A stretch of DNA of 64,000 nucleotides, from IMG/VR virus record IMGVR_UViG_3300042945_001689, positions 44,125 to 108,124 of that record, one strand, 5' to 3'. Below the pieces are notes generated by a model. It made no database searches, was not told where the DNA came from, and saw only the letters and a list, made by a program, of their open reading frames with translations. The stretch comes from a virus. Both the position numbers and the translations under genes were made by a program. Positions 1 to 9,091 of the stretch are shown in pieces (position 1 is the stretch's first letter; each line of letters starts with the position of its first letter).

Positions 1-40
1 CATGGTCTATTATTAGTAAAAATTATTTTTTTAATGTCCA

Positions 41-757
41 TTATTTTTTTCTTTTATCATTTGTTTTTAATCTAATTGTTTTTAATTCATGCTTTCCTAC
101 AGGAATATCTGATTCGTCTGTAGCATTTCTGTAAAAGTGTGTCCACTCACCAACTCTATTTTTTAATTGAGACACCTCTCCATATTTTTTATTTTTAATT
201 TCATCTTCTTTAGAAAAAACATAATCATTAATATCTAATTCATATTGGTTTATGTTTTGTAAAGATATTGGAACAATAGCAGCAATAGGAGTTTTTGCTG
301 GAATTGTTATAACAACATTTGGTTTTGTAACTTTGGCTGCTAGTGGCAATGGATATCTAAAAAAAGAAGTAGAAATAAGTGTTGTGTATAAATGAATTCC
401 ATCAATAAATAGATTTGGAACTGGCATTGTTAACAAAGTTGTATTTTCATCAGTAATAAATTTAGTAAATGTATCAAAACTTAGCGTTGCACTTCTTCTA
501 TTTTCATTGACATATTTGTTACCAGATAGGATAGTTATATGACCATCCTCTTTATCTGTATCAATTCCGTCCCAAATAAAACTAATATCTTCATCAAAAC
601 TAATTCCCCAACCTAATGTATTTGAAATTGATAACGGAAAACAATGATATGCGTGTGCATTTGACACATTGTCCATCCAATCTCTTTTAGCAGAAATTTG
701 AGAGATGTTTACACCAGAATTTGGCATCATGTATGCATTAAAAACTTTATTAGTCAT
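41..757 (-). CDS. DUF6065-like protein, copy 1
   Basis: A 238-residue protein of unknown function. It aligns along its length with the protein at 11982-12701: both have an RDWMD block, then AY(H/R)CFPL, GWG-SF and a WDG, and both finish with an FYR-AT-D segment before a basic tail. I recognise this as the DUF6065 type; no reaction is known for it. The start at 757 is preferred over in-frame ATGs at 769 and 805 because it matches the start of the paralogue and leaves only a few bases of overlap with the oxygenase gene upstream (750-1430). The same order, oxygenase then DUF6065, recurs at 13364-11982, which argues for a joint role. Confidence 0.7.
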   Translation of the reverse strand: MTNKVFNAYMMPNSGVNISQISAKRDWMDNVSNAHAYHCFPLSISNTLGWGISFDEDISFIWDGIDTDKEDGHITILSGNKYVNENRRSATLSFDTFTKFITDENTTLLTMPVPNLFIDGIHLYTTLISTSFFRYPLPLAAKVTKPNVVITIPAKTPIAAIVPISLQNINQYELDINDYVFSKEDEIKNKKYGEVSQLKNRVGEWTHFYRNATDESDIPVGKHELKTIRLKTNDKRKK

Positions 758-1430
758 TTGTTTCTTCATGAAGGTCTGGCCTATGATATTTTGCGCTATA
801 ATCAAGCATTGTTACTAACGAATATTTTGTTCCAGATACCACTGGCATTGCTGTATGAGGATACATATAGTTTGATGGAAAAATATATAAATCACCTGCC
901 TGTGGTTTAACTTTTATTCCTTGTAGTCTAAAATCCAACTCTCCACCTTCGTAATCATCATTTAAATATCCTACTAAAGAAACTACACAGTTATATGTAG
1001 GACCTTGATCATGATGCTCTTGAAAATGTTGTCCTGGACCATATTTTATAAAATTAAATGATTCCCAGTATCTTAGTTCTCCAACACGAAAAAAATGAGA
1101 GTAGTCTTTAACTGCTGGAAGTTGTAAGTCATAACAGTCCTGCCAGACTTCTTGCAGCAAAACTGATTGAACGCTTTTATCATTCAGTAAATTTTCTTTT
1201 CTATATTTAAAATCAACACAGTCTCTATATTCTGGAATTTTTTGGGCATATCCAACTAAAGCCTCTCTCCAAAAATAATTTGGATTTTTGCCTGTTAGAC
1301 TATTTTCTAGTCTACTAATTATTTTCATGTCTTTTTTAAATACATTTCTATAAACTGCTATTCCATCTGCAAGTAATTCTTTACTATCCCAAGTTGGATT
1401 TTCAACAACATTTGGTTCAAAATTAATCAT
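750..1430 (-). CDS. Fe(II)/2-oxoglutarate-dependent oxygenase (prolyl-hydroxylase-like)
   Basis: A 226-residue double-stranded beta-helix oxygenase of the prolyl 4-hydroxylase type. The predicted reaction is hydroxylation of a side chain using Fe(II), O2 and 2-oxoglutarate, with succinate and CO2 as co-products. Visible iron ligands are H139-x-D141 and the distal H192, and K202 follows where the 2-oxoglutarate carboxylate is bound. The core strand YLNDDYEGGEL is nearly identical in all the window's oxygenases. The start overlaps the end of the upstream oxygenase gene by four bases (ATGA), so the two are translationally coupled. The substrate is unknown; the neighbouring proline-rich fibre at 2220-3524 is a candidate. 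Confidence 0.88.
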   Translation of the reverse strand: MINFEPNVVENPTWDSKELLADGIAVYRNVFKKDMKIISRLENSLTGKNPNYFWREALVGYAQKIPEYRDCVDFKYRKENLLNDKSVQSVLLQEVWQDCYDLQLPAVKDYSHFFRVGELRYWESFNFIKYGPGQHFQEHHDQGPTYNCVVSLVGYLNDDYEGGELDFRLQGIKVKPQAGDLYIFPSNYMYPHTAMPVVSGTKYSLVTMLDYSAKYHRPDLHEETND

Positions 1431-2161
1431 TGTTGCCTTTCTGTGTAAGTATACTTATGTCCCAATTCATTAATATCTGTCATAATAACAATACAATATT
1501 TTGTTCCATTAACCATGTCCATTGACGCATGCTCATAAATATAATTAGATGGAAAAATTGCTATATCACCAAACTTTGGTTTATAAACTAAGTTGTCTAG
1601 CCTTGGAAAAAATAATTCTCCGCCTTCATAATCATCATTTAAATAAATTACAACAGAAACTGTTGTATTATATGCTGGACCGTGATCTGCATGAATTCTA
1701 AATTGCTGTCCTACACCTTCATACTTTACAAAATTAAATGCTTCATAATAGACCACATTAATTCCCCAATAACGAGCATAGTCATCAACACATAATTTTA
1801 AAGTATTGTAAATTTCTTCATACATATCAATTAATTCAGCATTTTGCTCATCTCTTGCTCCCAGAGAATAAGGATTATACTTAAAATCAGAGCAGTTTCT
1901 AGCATACTTTATTGGTTGATCTGAGTTTGTAACTTTTGCTTCATTCCACTTATACCTTGTTTGTCCATTTAAATTATTTTCTAATATACTTAAATATTTT
2001 TCACAATTTTCTTTTGAAATTGCATTATTATAGATATTTAAACCTAATCCTGGATTGCTTACTTTAATATTATTAAAAGTTTTGTCTGGCATTCTAAAAG
2101 ATGCAGATTCTGACCTATCTTTTGTAAACCAAGGATTTTGTGATTCATTTACTTCAATCAT
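1427..2161 (-). CDS. Fe(II)/2-oxoglutarate-dependent oxygenase
   Basis: A 244-residue member of the same family as 750-1430, with iron ligands H157-x-D159 and H211 and a Lys at about 221. It has an N-terminal extension of about 30 residues compared with its neighbour. It begins the three-gene minus-strand group oxygenase-oxygenase-DUF6065 and is preceded by an AAGGAG ribosome site in the short gap after the fibre gene at 2220-3524. Both conserved catalytic elements are intact, so it is probably active. The low identity outside the core suggests a different substrate or a different site from its neighbour. Confidence 0.88.
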   Translation of the reverse strand: MIEVNESQNPWFTKDRSESASFRMPDKTFNNIKVSNPGLGLNIYNNAISKENCEKYLSILENNLNGQTRYKWNEAKVTNSDQPIKYARNCSDFKYNPYSLGARDEQNAELIDMYEEIYNTLKLCVDDYARYWGINVVYYEAFNFVKYEGVGQQFRIHADHGPAYNTTVSVVIYLNDDYEGGELFFPRLDNLVYKPKFGDIAIFPSNYIYEHASMDMVNGTKYCIVIMTDINELGHKYTYTERQQ

Positions 2162-2219
2162 TAGCGAGTCTCCTTTATTTAATTATAGCATAAGAATTAT
2201 TTAAAGGAGACTGCGCTTT

Positions 2220-3524
2220 TTATTCAATACTTTGATCTCTTGTGTCATATACTAACATATTTTCTGTAAAGAAGTTGTCGTATGGTTCACAGTTAATCGA
2301 ATATACTGTTTCTTCATAATTTAGAACGTCTAATGAATCAATATTGACAAACCCTAACTCTTCATATGAATATACCATATATGTGTCATCAATTGAATCA
2401 ATTCTTAAGAATTTTGAAACATTATCTTTTTTAGTTAAAATATAATGCGTTTCAGAATATGCATCGCCGTTAAGAAGATATACTTTATCTACTTGCTTTG
2501 ATGATACTGCATAAACTGTAGTTTCTCTTAAATTGGTTTCATTTAGGATTAAGTCTTCTGCTGTCCAATTTAACCAATCAGCGTTATGTGCTGAGGCTTG
2601 TTCTGGAAGTTCCATAGCAATTAAAACATCTCCTACAACTATGTCTTTGGCTTCTTTTCTGCCATTGGTAGTCATGATGCCTGTATTGCTGGCAATGGAA
2701 TACTCTGAGAATCCAAACCCTGGGAAAAATGGTCCGAATGGTGGTGGGAATGGTGGTGGGAATGGTGGTGGGAATGGTGGTGGGAATGGTGGTGGGAATG
2801 GTGGTGGTGCGAAACTTGGGAAGAACGGAAAGAACGGGAAGAATGGGAAAAATGGGAAGAATGGGAAGAATGGTGAAAGTGTAGTAACGCTAGAAGTTGT
2901 TGCTCCTAATGATGCTCCATTAGCATTTGTTGCAGTAACAGTGTAAGTCTGTGAAGTTCCTGCTGTATCAGCAATAGTTGATGATGTTGCTGATGATGCT
3001 AAATCTCCAGAAGAAGTTCCGTCAGAACCAGTAACGTTATGCTTAGATAAAGCCTTTCCACCAGTGGCACCAATTGTCCAACTGATTGTGTTTTGGTTAA
3101 CACCAGCACTGGCGACCGCACCTTGAGGCGCTTGTGGAACTGTTGTTGCAGTTACTGAAGAAGAAGTTGTTCCGCTTGCAGTTCCTGCAGCGTTTGTTCC
3201 TTTTACTGTAAATGTGTATGAAGTATTTGATGCTAATCCCTGAAAAGTATAAGAAGGAGTGGAAGAGCCAGTATTTACTTCGTAAGTTGAGGGGGTTGTT
3301 GTAATGATATAAGCAGTTGCTGCTGGAGATCCCGCTGGCAATGTCCAAGTAAGGCTTACTGCTCCACCTGTGCCTGCTGCAGATGCTGCTGAAGTAGTAT
3401 TAGCAGTAGCAAGATAAGGACGAGATGTTCCTACATCTGTACCACTTAAGGAAGTAACATTATCTGGTTGCAAAAAGTTGTCTTGTGCTGAAGACTTGAT
3501 ACCTCTTTTTTTACTAACTGCCAT
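2220..3524 (-). CDS. Fibre protein: two FN3 domains, Phe/Pro repeats, Hint-like C-terminus
   Basis: A 434-residue structural-type protein. Two fibronectin type III domains occupy about residues 38-128 and 130-215. They are followed by a run of FFP repeats (217-235) and a run of PPF/FPPP repeats (239-262), then GPFFPGFGFS. The last 160 residues resemble a Hint (hedgehog/intein) fold: an N-terminal TNG-x9-DIVVGDVL block, a central THYIL block and a C-terminal NFFTENMLVYD block. The usual Cys1 is replaced (Ser by my alignment, about residue 276) and the usual terminal His-Asn is Tyr-Asp, so normal splicing is unlikely. The protein at 13985-14890 has the same plan. It follows the fibre gene at 3556-5499. 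An AGGAG precedes the ATG. Confidence 0.75.
   Translation of the reverse strand: MAVSKKRGIKSSAQDNFLQPDNVTSLSGTDVGTSRPYLATANTTSAASAAGTGGAVSLTWTLPAGSPAATAYIITTTPSTYEVNTGSSTPSYTFQGLASNTSYTFTVKGTNAAGTASGTTSSSVTATTVPQAPQGAVASAGVNQNTISWTIGATGGKALSKHNVTGSDGTSSGDLASSATSSTIADTAGTSQTYTVTATNANGASLGATTSSVTTLSPFFPFFPFFPFFPFFPFFPSFAPPPFPPPFPPPFPPPFPPPFPPPFGPFFPGFGFSEYSIASNTGIMTTNGRKEAKDIVVGDVLIAMELPEQASAHNADWLNWTAEDLILNETNLRETTVYAVSSKQVDKVYLLNGDAYSETHYILTKKDNVSKFLRIDSIDDTYMVYSYEELGFVNIDSLDVLNYEETVYSINCEPYDNFFTENMLVYDTRDQSIE
2739..2876 (-). repeat. In-gene tandem repeat coding for FFP and PPF units
   Basis: On the plus strand this reads as repeated GGTGGGAAT and GGGAAGAAT units. On the minus strand these encode about six FFP units and then six FPPP units. 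The purity of the DNA repeat suggests recent slippage and variable length between relatives. Confidence 0.85.
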
Positions 3525-3555
3525 TTTTACTCCTCTTTTCTATTATATCAAACTA

Positions 3556-5499
3556 TTATGCTTTTAAATCTCCCATTACAACCCAAAGATTTGCTGCTCT
3601 CTTAAATAATGTTGCTGATGACCATTGTGCACGAAGTTTTAATCCAGGAGTTGCATTTACTGTTGTTGTTCCTGGTGTTACTGCTTCAATTGTCACTTCG
3701 CCAGTATTTGTTCGAAGAATATCAATTGATGTTCCGACTGGATAATTAAGTGTAGCATCTGTTGGGATTAAAACCTTAACTGCAGTTCCACCTGTATGTG
3801 AAACTTCAATTAATGAGTCTCTTTCATTTGCTGCTGAAAGGGTGTATTCTGCTGTCTTCTGAATAATTGATGTCCGTGATGGAACACCTTCTTTTGTTTG
3901 TGTACCGTCGGTAAAAATAAATCCACCAGCAGTTGTACTAATAACTGAAGTTCCGTTTACTTTAAGATCTTTTCCTGAAGCAAGGTTGATATGCTCGGAA
4001 GATGTCCAAGAATCTGTAGAATCTACCCAGTTAAAGGTTTTGTCTGTTGCGCCTTTAAGTGTAATACCTCCGCCATCTGCAGTTGTATCAGTAGGAGTTC
4101 CTGTATCTCCAAGAACAATGTTTTTGTCTTCAATAACAAGGTTAGTTGAGTTAAGGTTTGTTGTAGTTCCATTAATCGTTAAGTTTCCAGAAAGAGTTAA
4201 GTCTGTTCCAGAAACGGCTCCTGTAAATGTTGCTCCAGTAAGAGAAGCCTTAGCGTCTAACTGTGTTTGAATGGCTGAAGTTACCCCATCAACGTAGTTA
4301 AGTTCTGTAGTTGATGTGGTTACACCATCAAGAATGTTAAGTTCTGCTGCTGTAGAAGTAATAGAACTTCCAGCAATCTGTAAAGTTGTGGCGTTTACTT
4401 CGCCTGCAGAGCCATAAATAACTGCTTTGCTATTTGCAATAGTTCCTGCTGATGATCCATCTACTAAGTTAAGTTCTGCTGCTGTAGAAGTAATAGAAGT
4501 GCCAGCAATTTGTAAAGTTGTAGCATTTACTTGGCCTGCTGGACCATAAATTACTGCCTTGCTATCTACAATTGTTCCAGCAATAGATCCATCTATTAAA
4601 TTAACTTCTGATGCTGTTGCAGTGACATCTGTTGCACCTGCTGAAAGAACATGTGTATGACCTGTTCCTGCTTTTCCATCAATCTGTCCTTGAATTCCAG
4701 CAGAAACTCCTTCTAGGTACCCTATTTCTGTTGAAGATAGATCTCCAATTGATGTGGTACTTGGAAGAGTTACTGTTCCAGTAAATGTAGGACCTGCTAG
4801 TGCTGCTTTAGCATCTAACTGAGTTTGAATTGCTGAGGTTACACCATTAAGATAACTAATTTCAGTATTTGATACATCTGCAACAACTGCTTGCTTATTG
4901 TCTAATTGTGTTTGAATTGCTGAAGTAACACCAGCAAGATATCCTAATTCTGTTGATGTTGCACCAGTTGCACTAAGGTTTCCTGTTGTAACAACAGTTC
5001 CGCTTACGTTTGGAAATGTAATAGTTCTATCGGCTGTAGGATCTGTTACTGTTAAAGTGGTTTCATAATCGTTTGCTGTAGTACCTTCAAAAACAATTCC
5101 TGTTGTAGCATTAATTGTTGTGCTGTTAATAGTAGTGGTTGTACCACTTACTGTTAAATCTCCTGAAACGGTAACGTTTCCACTACCATCGGACAAAACA
5201 ACTGTGCCTGTTGCATCTGGAAATGTAATTGTACGGTCTGCTGTAGGATCTGTTACGGCAAGAGTTGTTTCAAATGCGTTGTCTGTAGCACCTTCAAATG
5301 TAATGCTTGAACCAAATGATGGGTTTACTGTAGAGGATTGGTCAATAAAGTAGTCAATATTTGCCCAGTGGTTAGTGCCATCACCGATCTTAAACTTATT
5401 AGTGTCTGATTCCCATCCGATTTCACCAGCATTTAGTATTGGGTTTGCTGATGTCCATTGTGCTGCAGTACCTCTGCGTTGCTGCATTCTTGTTGCCAT
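3556..5499 (-). CDS. Tail fibre with Mtd-like N-terminal domain and internal repeats
   Basis: A 647-residue fibre. Its first 50 residues match the N-terminal domain seen in major tropism determinant and related receptor-binding proteins (QRRGTAAQW, LNAGEIGWESD, KIGDG). The shaft is built of repeats: SSTEIGYL/TSTAAELN-LVDG units, IQTQLDAK heptad-like linkers, and paired blocks around FPDATGTVV. A C-terminal beta domain (about 550-647) is shared with the fibre at 14890-15690, including RAQWSSATL/RTQYSSCTL and the ending GDL-A. It probably binds to the baseplate or another fibre through its N-terminus and displays the distal domain to the host. The next gene downstream is the Hint fibre. Confidence 0.8.
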   Translation of the reverse strand: MATRMQQRRGTAAQWTSANPILNAGEIGWESDTNKFKIGDGTNHWANIDYFIDQSSTVNPSFGSSITFEGATDNAFETTLAVTDPTADRTITFPDATGTVVLSDGSGNVTVSGDLTVSGTTTTINSTTINATTGIVFEGTTANDYETTLTVTDPTADRTITFPNVSGTVVTTGNLSATGATSTELGYLAGVTSAIQTQLDNKQAVVADVSNTEISYLNGVTSAIQTQLDAKAALAGPTFTGTVTLPSTTSIGDLSSTEIGYLEGVSAGIQGQIDGKAGTGHTHVLSAGATDVTATASEVNLIDGSIAGTIVDSKAVIYGPAGQVNATTLQIAGTSITSTAAELNLVDGSSAGTIANSKAVIYGSAGEVNATTLQIAGSSITSTAAELNILDGVTTSTTELNYVDGVTSAIQTQLDAKASLTGATFTGAVSGTDLTLSGNLTINGTTTNLNSTNLVIEDKNIVLGDTGTPTDTTADGGGITLKGATDKTFNWVDSTDSWTSSEHINLASGKDLKVNGTSVISTTAGGFIFTDGTQTKEGVPSRTSIIQKTAEYTLSAANERDSLIEVSHTGGTAVKVLIPTDATLNYPVGTSIDILRTNTGEVTIEAVTPGTTTVNATPGLKLRAQWSSATLFKRAANLWVVMGDLKA

Positions 5500-5547
5500 A
5501 TTATTTTCCTCCTACAGAAAATTTCTTATTTTTATTATAACAGATAA

Positions 5548-6006
5548 TTAATTAAAGTTATCTGTTGCAACTCCTCCATCATAGGTATTTTCCCATGATG
5601 AAGTGCTATAGTCTCCTGCGCTTACTAGAACACCTGGTTCATTATAAGCACCTCCAGAAACAAATGTACTTACAATAAGACCAGATCCATCAATTGCGGT
5701 ATTGTGAATGTGGTCTTGTAATACTTCTGCATCTTCAAGAGTTGCAATTGCTACCCATTGAGATCCATAATAAACATGAACTCTTTCTGTTAATGTGTCA
5801 AACCAAAGATTTCCATTTGATGGAGAATTTGGTGCTGTTCCGCTAACAGTTACTCCTGCACTACCCGCAACACTATCAACATATGCTTTTGTTGCTGCAT
5901 GTGTATTTTGAGTTGGAGTGGCAACTGTAACCGTTGATCCGAAAGTACCGCCATCGGCTACGACTAAGCCATGTTTTACCTTAAAATCTCTGTTTACAGT
6001 TGCCAT
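5548..6006 (-). CDS. Small tail-fibre-associated protein
   Basis: A 152-residue protein starting MATVNRDFKVKHGLVV, nearly the same start as the 608-residue fibre upstream (MATVNKDFRVKSGLVV). That points to a common attachment module. The middle has ATKAYVDS and a NGNLWFDT-x-T segment, both common in phage fibres. No enzymatic motif is seen. It lies in a minus-strand fibre operon with gaps of only 10-50 bases. Confidence 0.6.
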   Translation of the reverse strand: MATVNRDFKVKHGLVVADGGTFGSTVTVATPTQNTHAATKAYVDSVAGSAGVTVSGTAPNSPSNGNLWFDTLTERVHVYYGSQWVAIATLEDAEVLQDHIHNTAIDGSGLIVSTFVSGGAYNEPGVLVSAGDYSTSSWENTYDGGVATDNFN

Positions 6007-6018
6007 TTAATCTCCTTT

Positions 6019-7845
6019 TTATGCCTCTATGTATGTCTTTGAAACCTTAACAGAAGTATCTGCTGCTGCTGCAGTAACTTGAAGAAGAACATTTCCACCG
6101 CTATAAACAGCATTTGTTGTTCCAAGTTCTGTATTGCTTATAACATTAGCATACTCTGTTACATAAACATTATTGTCACCATCTATAGCAACAAGCATTT
6201 CAATTACTTCAATGTTGCCAGACTTTTTCATCTGAATAACATACTTAGCAGCAGAATATGTTGTTGCTGAGAATGTATCAATTGTTGTTGCTGAAGTGCC
6301 AGCAGTTGCTGTTGCAGATCCAACAAGAGCATCTGGTAGAGCAAGGCTAGTACCTGTTGCTGCTCCAAGTTCTGGAGTTACAAGAGTTGGTGTATTAGCA
6401 AATACCAGTGCACCAGTTCCTGTTTCATCAGTTACTGCTGAAGCAAGGTTTGCTGAAGAAGGGGTTCCCAAAAATGTTGCAACACCTGCTGCCAAACCAG
6501 AAACATCATTTGCAATTCTTACTGTAAGTGTATTGTTTGCACCGCTGATTGTCTTGTTTGTAAGAGTTTCGGCTGCATCTTTAAGTGATGTTCCATTAAC
6601 CTTAAATTCTTTTCCTGAAGCAAGGTTTAAGTGTTCAGATGAGGTCCATGCATCAGTTGCATCTACCCATGAGAAAGTCTTGTCTGTAGCACCCTTAAGA
6701 GTAATACCACCACCATCAGCACCTGCATCTGTTGGAGATGTTACTGCACCAAGTGTAAGGTTCTTGTCATCAACTGTGATTTCTGTTGAGTTAATTGTAG
6801 TTGTTGTACCGTTAACTGTTAGGTCCCCTGAAAGAACCAAAGATGTACCAGTTGCTGCACCAATGTTTGGTGTTACGAGTGTTGGTGTATTAGCAAAAAC
6901 AAGTGCTCCAGTACCAGTCTCGTCTGAAATAATTCCAGCGAGTTCTGATGAAGATGTTGCTGCAAGTACGTTTAACTTATCTGTTGTTACAACAAGAGTC
7001 TTTGTGTTTGGAATAGTTGTACCATTGATAGAATCAGCAGTAGCAACACCAAGTGCTGGAGTTGTAAGTGTTGGGCTTGTAAGTGTCTTATTTGTAAGTG
7101 TCTGTGTGTTAGTTGTTCCAACTACCGCACCAGTTGCACCATGTGCTTCTGTAAGGTTGCCATGAGTTGTAAGATCTGAAGAAGTAGCCTTAGCATCCAA
7201 CTGAGTCTGGATTGCTGAAGTTACGCCATCTACGTAGTTAAGTTCTGTAGCGGTTGCAGTAAGTGATGTACCAGCAATTTGTAGAGTTGTAGCATTTACT
7301 TCTCCTGCTGCTCCATAAATAACTGCCTTACCATTTGCAATAGTCCCTGCAGATGATCCATCTACTAAGTTGAGTTCAGAAGCACTTGCAGTCAAATCCG
7401 AAACATTTGCTACTTGAACTGTAACTGTGTTGTTTGTATAAGAAATTGTTTTGTTGCTTAATGTTTGTGTTGCATCATTAAGTGTTACAGTGCCTGTAGC
7501 GTTTGGAAGTGTGATAGTACGATCTGCTGTTGGATCTGCTACTTCAAGAATTGTCTCATAGTCATCTGCTGTTGCACCTTCAAATGAAATTGAAGAACCA
7601 AATACACCAACGGCTGCTGGGGCTGACCACTCAACTCCGTATGTTGCACTTGAATTTGCTGTGAGGACCTGTCCGTTTGTACCAATGGCTAAACGTGCTA
7701 CTGCATCATCTGCACTACCAACAATTAAGTCACCCTTAGCATCTACGGTTCCTGCGGTAAGAACATTCTTACCATTAACGGTTGCTGTTGATCCTTCAAC
7801 AACTAATCCCGATTTTACTCTAAAATCTTTATTTACTGTTGCCAT
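6019..7845 (-). CDS. Tail fibre, repeat-rich
   Basis: A 608-residue fibre. It has the short attachment module MATVNKDFRVKSGLVV, then a DAKGDLIVG-x-LTANSS segment typical of phage fibres, then many repeats of the same families as the fibre at 3556-5499 (LVDGSSAGTIANGKAVIYG, TQTLTNKT, ETGTGALVFANTPTLV). The last 90 residues (IDTF-AKYVIQMKKSG-IEVIEM) are related to the C-terminus of the 148-residue protein next upstream (VDNF-VKYLISIKHTSG). The shared end domain suggests exchange of tips between fibre genes. Confidence 0.75.
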   Translation of the reverse strand: MATVNKDFRVKSGLVVEGSTATVNGKNVLTAGTVDAKGDLIVGSADDAVARLAIGTNGQVLTANSSATYGVEWSAPAAVGVFGSSISFEGATADDYETILEVADPTADRTITLPNATGTVTLNDATQTLSNKTISYTNNTVTVQVANVSDLTASASELNLVDGSSAGTIANGKAVIYGAAGEVNATTLQIAGTSLTATATELNYVDGVTSAIQTQLDAKATSSDLTTHGNLTEAHGATGAVVGTTNTQTLTNKTLTSPTLTTPALGVATADSINGTTIPNTKTLVVTTDKLNVLAATSSSELAGIISDETGTGALVFANTPTLVTPNIGAATGTSLVLSGDLTVNGTTTTINSTEITVDDKNLTLGAVTSPTDAGADGGGITLKGATDKTFSWVDATDAWTSSEHLNLASGKEFKVNGTSLKDAAETLTNKTISGANNTLTVRIANDVSGLAAGVATFLGTPSSANLASAVTDETGTGALVFANTPTLVTPELGAATGTSLALPDALVGSATATAGTSATTIDTFSATTYSAAKYVIQMKKSGNIEVIEMLVAIDGDNNVYVTEYANVISNTELGTTNAVYSGGNVLLQVTAAAADTSVKVSKTYIEA

Positions 7846-7858
7846 TTTTTATCTCCTT

Positions 7859-8305
7859 TTATGCCTTTAATCCTATACGTGCATAACGTACGGTTATAGG
7901 TGTTGTACCGACTACTGGAGTAACCGTTAAGGATACTGTATTTCCAGCGCGGGAGACGCTTATGGTGCCAATATTCCCATCGTTGTCTATAGTTCCATAT
8001 TCACTAACGCTAACATCTGTACCGTCAATTAATATGTTAATCTCTGTGGCGTAATATTTATTAGCGCCTCCAGAAGTATGTTTGATTGAGATTAGGTATT
8101 TAACCATTCTCCATTCTGTTGCGTTAAAATTATCAACTACCGTAGAACTTTCAATTCCGTTAATTGTTGATTCATTATTACCAGTAGTTCCTAAGTCTGT
8201 GGCTTGGGCTGATGTTGAGTCAATTAAATCTTCATAATCTTGCTGAGTAGGACGATCTCCTGTTTGAAACAAGGCCTTGACTGATGCTAATGATATTTTT
8301 GCCAT
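7859..8305 (-). CDS. Fibre/baseplate accessory protein
   Basis: A 148-residue structural protein. The N-terminal 45 residues contain a VKALFQTGDRPTQQDYEDLIDS segment, a common start in phage fibre-associated proteins. The C-terminal 95 residues are homologous to the end of the fibre at 6019-7845. A perfect TATAAT lies exactly six bases before the ATG on the minus strand (8312-8317), so the message is probably leaderless. Confidence 0.6.
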   Translation of the reverse strand: MAKISLASVKALFQTGDRPTQQDYEDLIDSTSAQATDLGTTGNNESTINGIESSTVVDNFNATEWRMVKYLISIKHTSGGANKYYATEINILIDGTDVSVSEYGTIDNDGNIGTISVSRAGNTVSLTVTPVVGTTPITVRYARIGLKA

Positions 8306-8345
8306 ACCTAGATTATAACATAATTATTTTAATAGTTTTATAATT

Positions 8346-8573
8346 TTATAAAATATAGTTGCTTACACCAATCATTTGTAAGGGAATTGGTGGCGCATTA
8401 TTAGCGTTAAAGGCTATAATATCTATATCAGTTATTCTTACTCTAAATGGTAAAAATTCATTTATTGTTATCCCTCTGTCAATCTTTTCTTCAATAGAAA
8501 CTTTAGGAAATGTGTGTTGATCAATTGATTTTAATATTGTTGTTTGTTTATCAAATATTGCAACAGAAGCCAT
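8346..8573 (-). CDS. Small conserved structural-type protein
   Basis: 75 residues, no recognised domain. The start ATG overlaps the stop of the upstream Ig-like gene by one base (TAATG), which implies translational coupling. The central FRVRITDIDIIAFNANN looks beta-rich. It is likely part of the fibre/baseplate set by position only. Confidence 0.5.
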   Translation of the reverse strand: MASVAIFDKQTTILKSIDQHTFPKVSIEEKIDRGITINEFLPFRVRITDIDIIAFNANNAPPIPLQMIGVSNYIL

Positions 8574-8974
8574 TAACTTGTTACGTCTTCTAAAACAACC
8601 ATTTGACCTCTAGCAACTGTCCAAACTCGTGTTGCATCAGATAGTTGAACATCAAAAACATCTCCAGTTTTTAATTGTGCTGACTGTACAGATGTTAATT
8701 TAACTGTAAATTCTCCAGTTTCATCTCCCGCGTCTGGGGCAGGCGTTATTGTAAATACTGTACCAGCAGAATCTTGATCAAAATTATTTTCTATATCTGG
8801 TCTTCTAAATCTTGCAGCAATTGTCCAGTTGGCTATTACAAGTGGATTTTTAGCATCATCTGTAACATATATCCTAAATGCAACGGTATCTCCCTTTACA
8901 ATTGTCCATTTTACTAATGGCGGGGCATCACCAATATCATAAACAGATTGTCCAGCACCTCTATAATTAGCCAT
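8573..8974 (-). CDS. Ig-like phage structural protein (BppU-N-like family, copy 1)
   Basis: 133 residues. It shares with the proteins at 16265-16654 and 17499-17885 an early KGDT-x-FR motif, a DW/NWT strand and a closing V-x-V-x-(D/E)D(V/I)T. This is the pattern of small beta-sandwich proteins at the base of phage fibres or the upper baseplate. No enzymatic residues are seen. It has a TATAAT (8981-8986, minus) six bases from ATG, with a TTTACA at good spacing. Confidence 0.6.
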   Translation of the reverse strand: MANYRGAGQSVYDIGDAPPLVKWTIVKGDTVAFRIYVTDDAKNPLVIANWTIAARFRRPDIENNFDQDSAGTVFTITPAPDAGDETGEFTVKLTSVQSAQLKTGDVFDVQLSDATRVWTVARGQMVVLEDVTS

Positions 8975-8980
8975 ATAAGA

Positions 8981-9009
8981 ATTATAACATAATTACAAGA
9001 ATATGTAAA
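8981..9009 (-). promoter_or_regulatory. Promoter of a leaderless structural operon
   Basis: On the minus strand TTTACA (9004-9009), 17 bases, TATAAT (8981-8986), then six bases and the ATG of the gene at 8573-8974. Confidence 0.65.
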
Positions 9010-9012
9010 AAG

Positions 9013-9042
9013 TTGACAAAAAACAAAACTTCATGTTATACT
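9013..9042 (+). promoter_or_regulatory. Sigma70-type promoter of the lysin gene
   Basis: TTGACA (9013-9018), an 18-base spacer, TATACT (9037-9042). The predicted start of transcription is about 9049, directly before a perfect 8-bp hairpin. Confidence 0.8.
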
Positions 9043-9049
9043 GGTAGGT

Positions 9050-9070
9050 AACACCATAAAAAATGGTGTT
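9050..9070 (+). promoter_or_regulatory. 5'-end stem-loop of the lysin message
   Basis: AACACCAT-AAAAA-ATGGTGTT forms a perfect stem that would sit at the very 5' end of the lysin mRNA, followed by a T-rich stretch. It could stabilise the message or attenuate it. Confidence 0.5.
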
Positions 9071-9091
9071 TTGTTTTCTAAGGAGGAAACT

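Noticed and set aside
2533-2946. Plus-strand frame with Gly/Asn repeats
   Set aside because: It is the shadow of the FPPP/FFP repeat of the minus-strand fibre gene and has no start signal.
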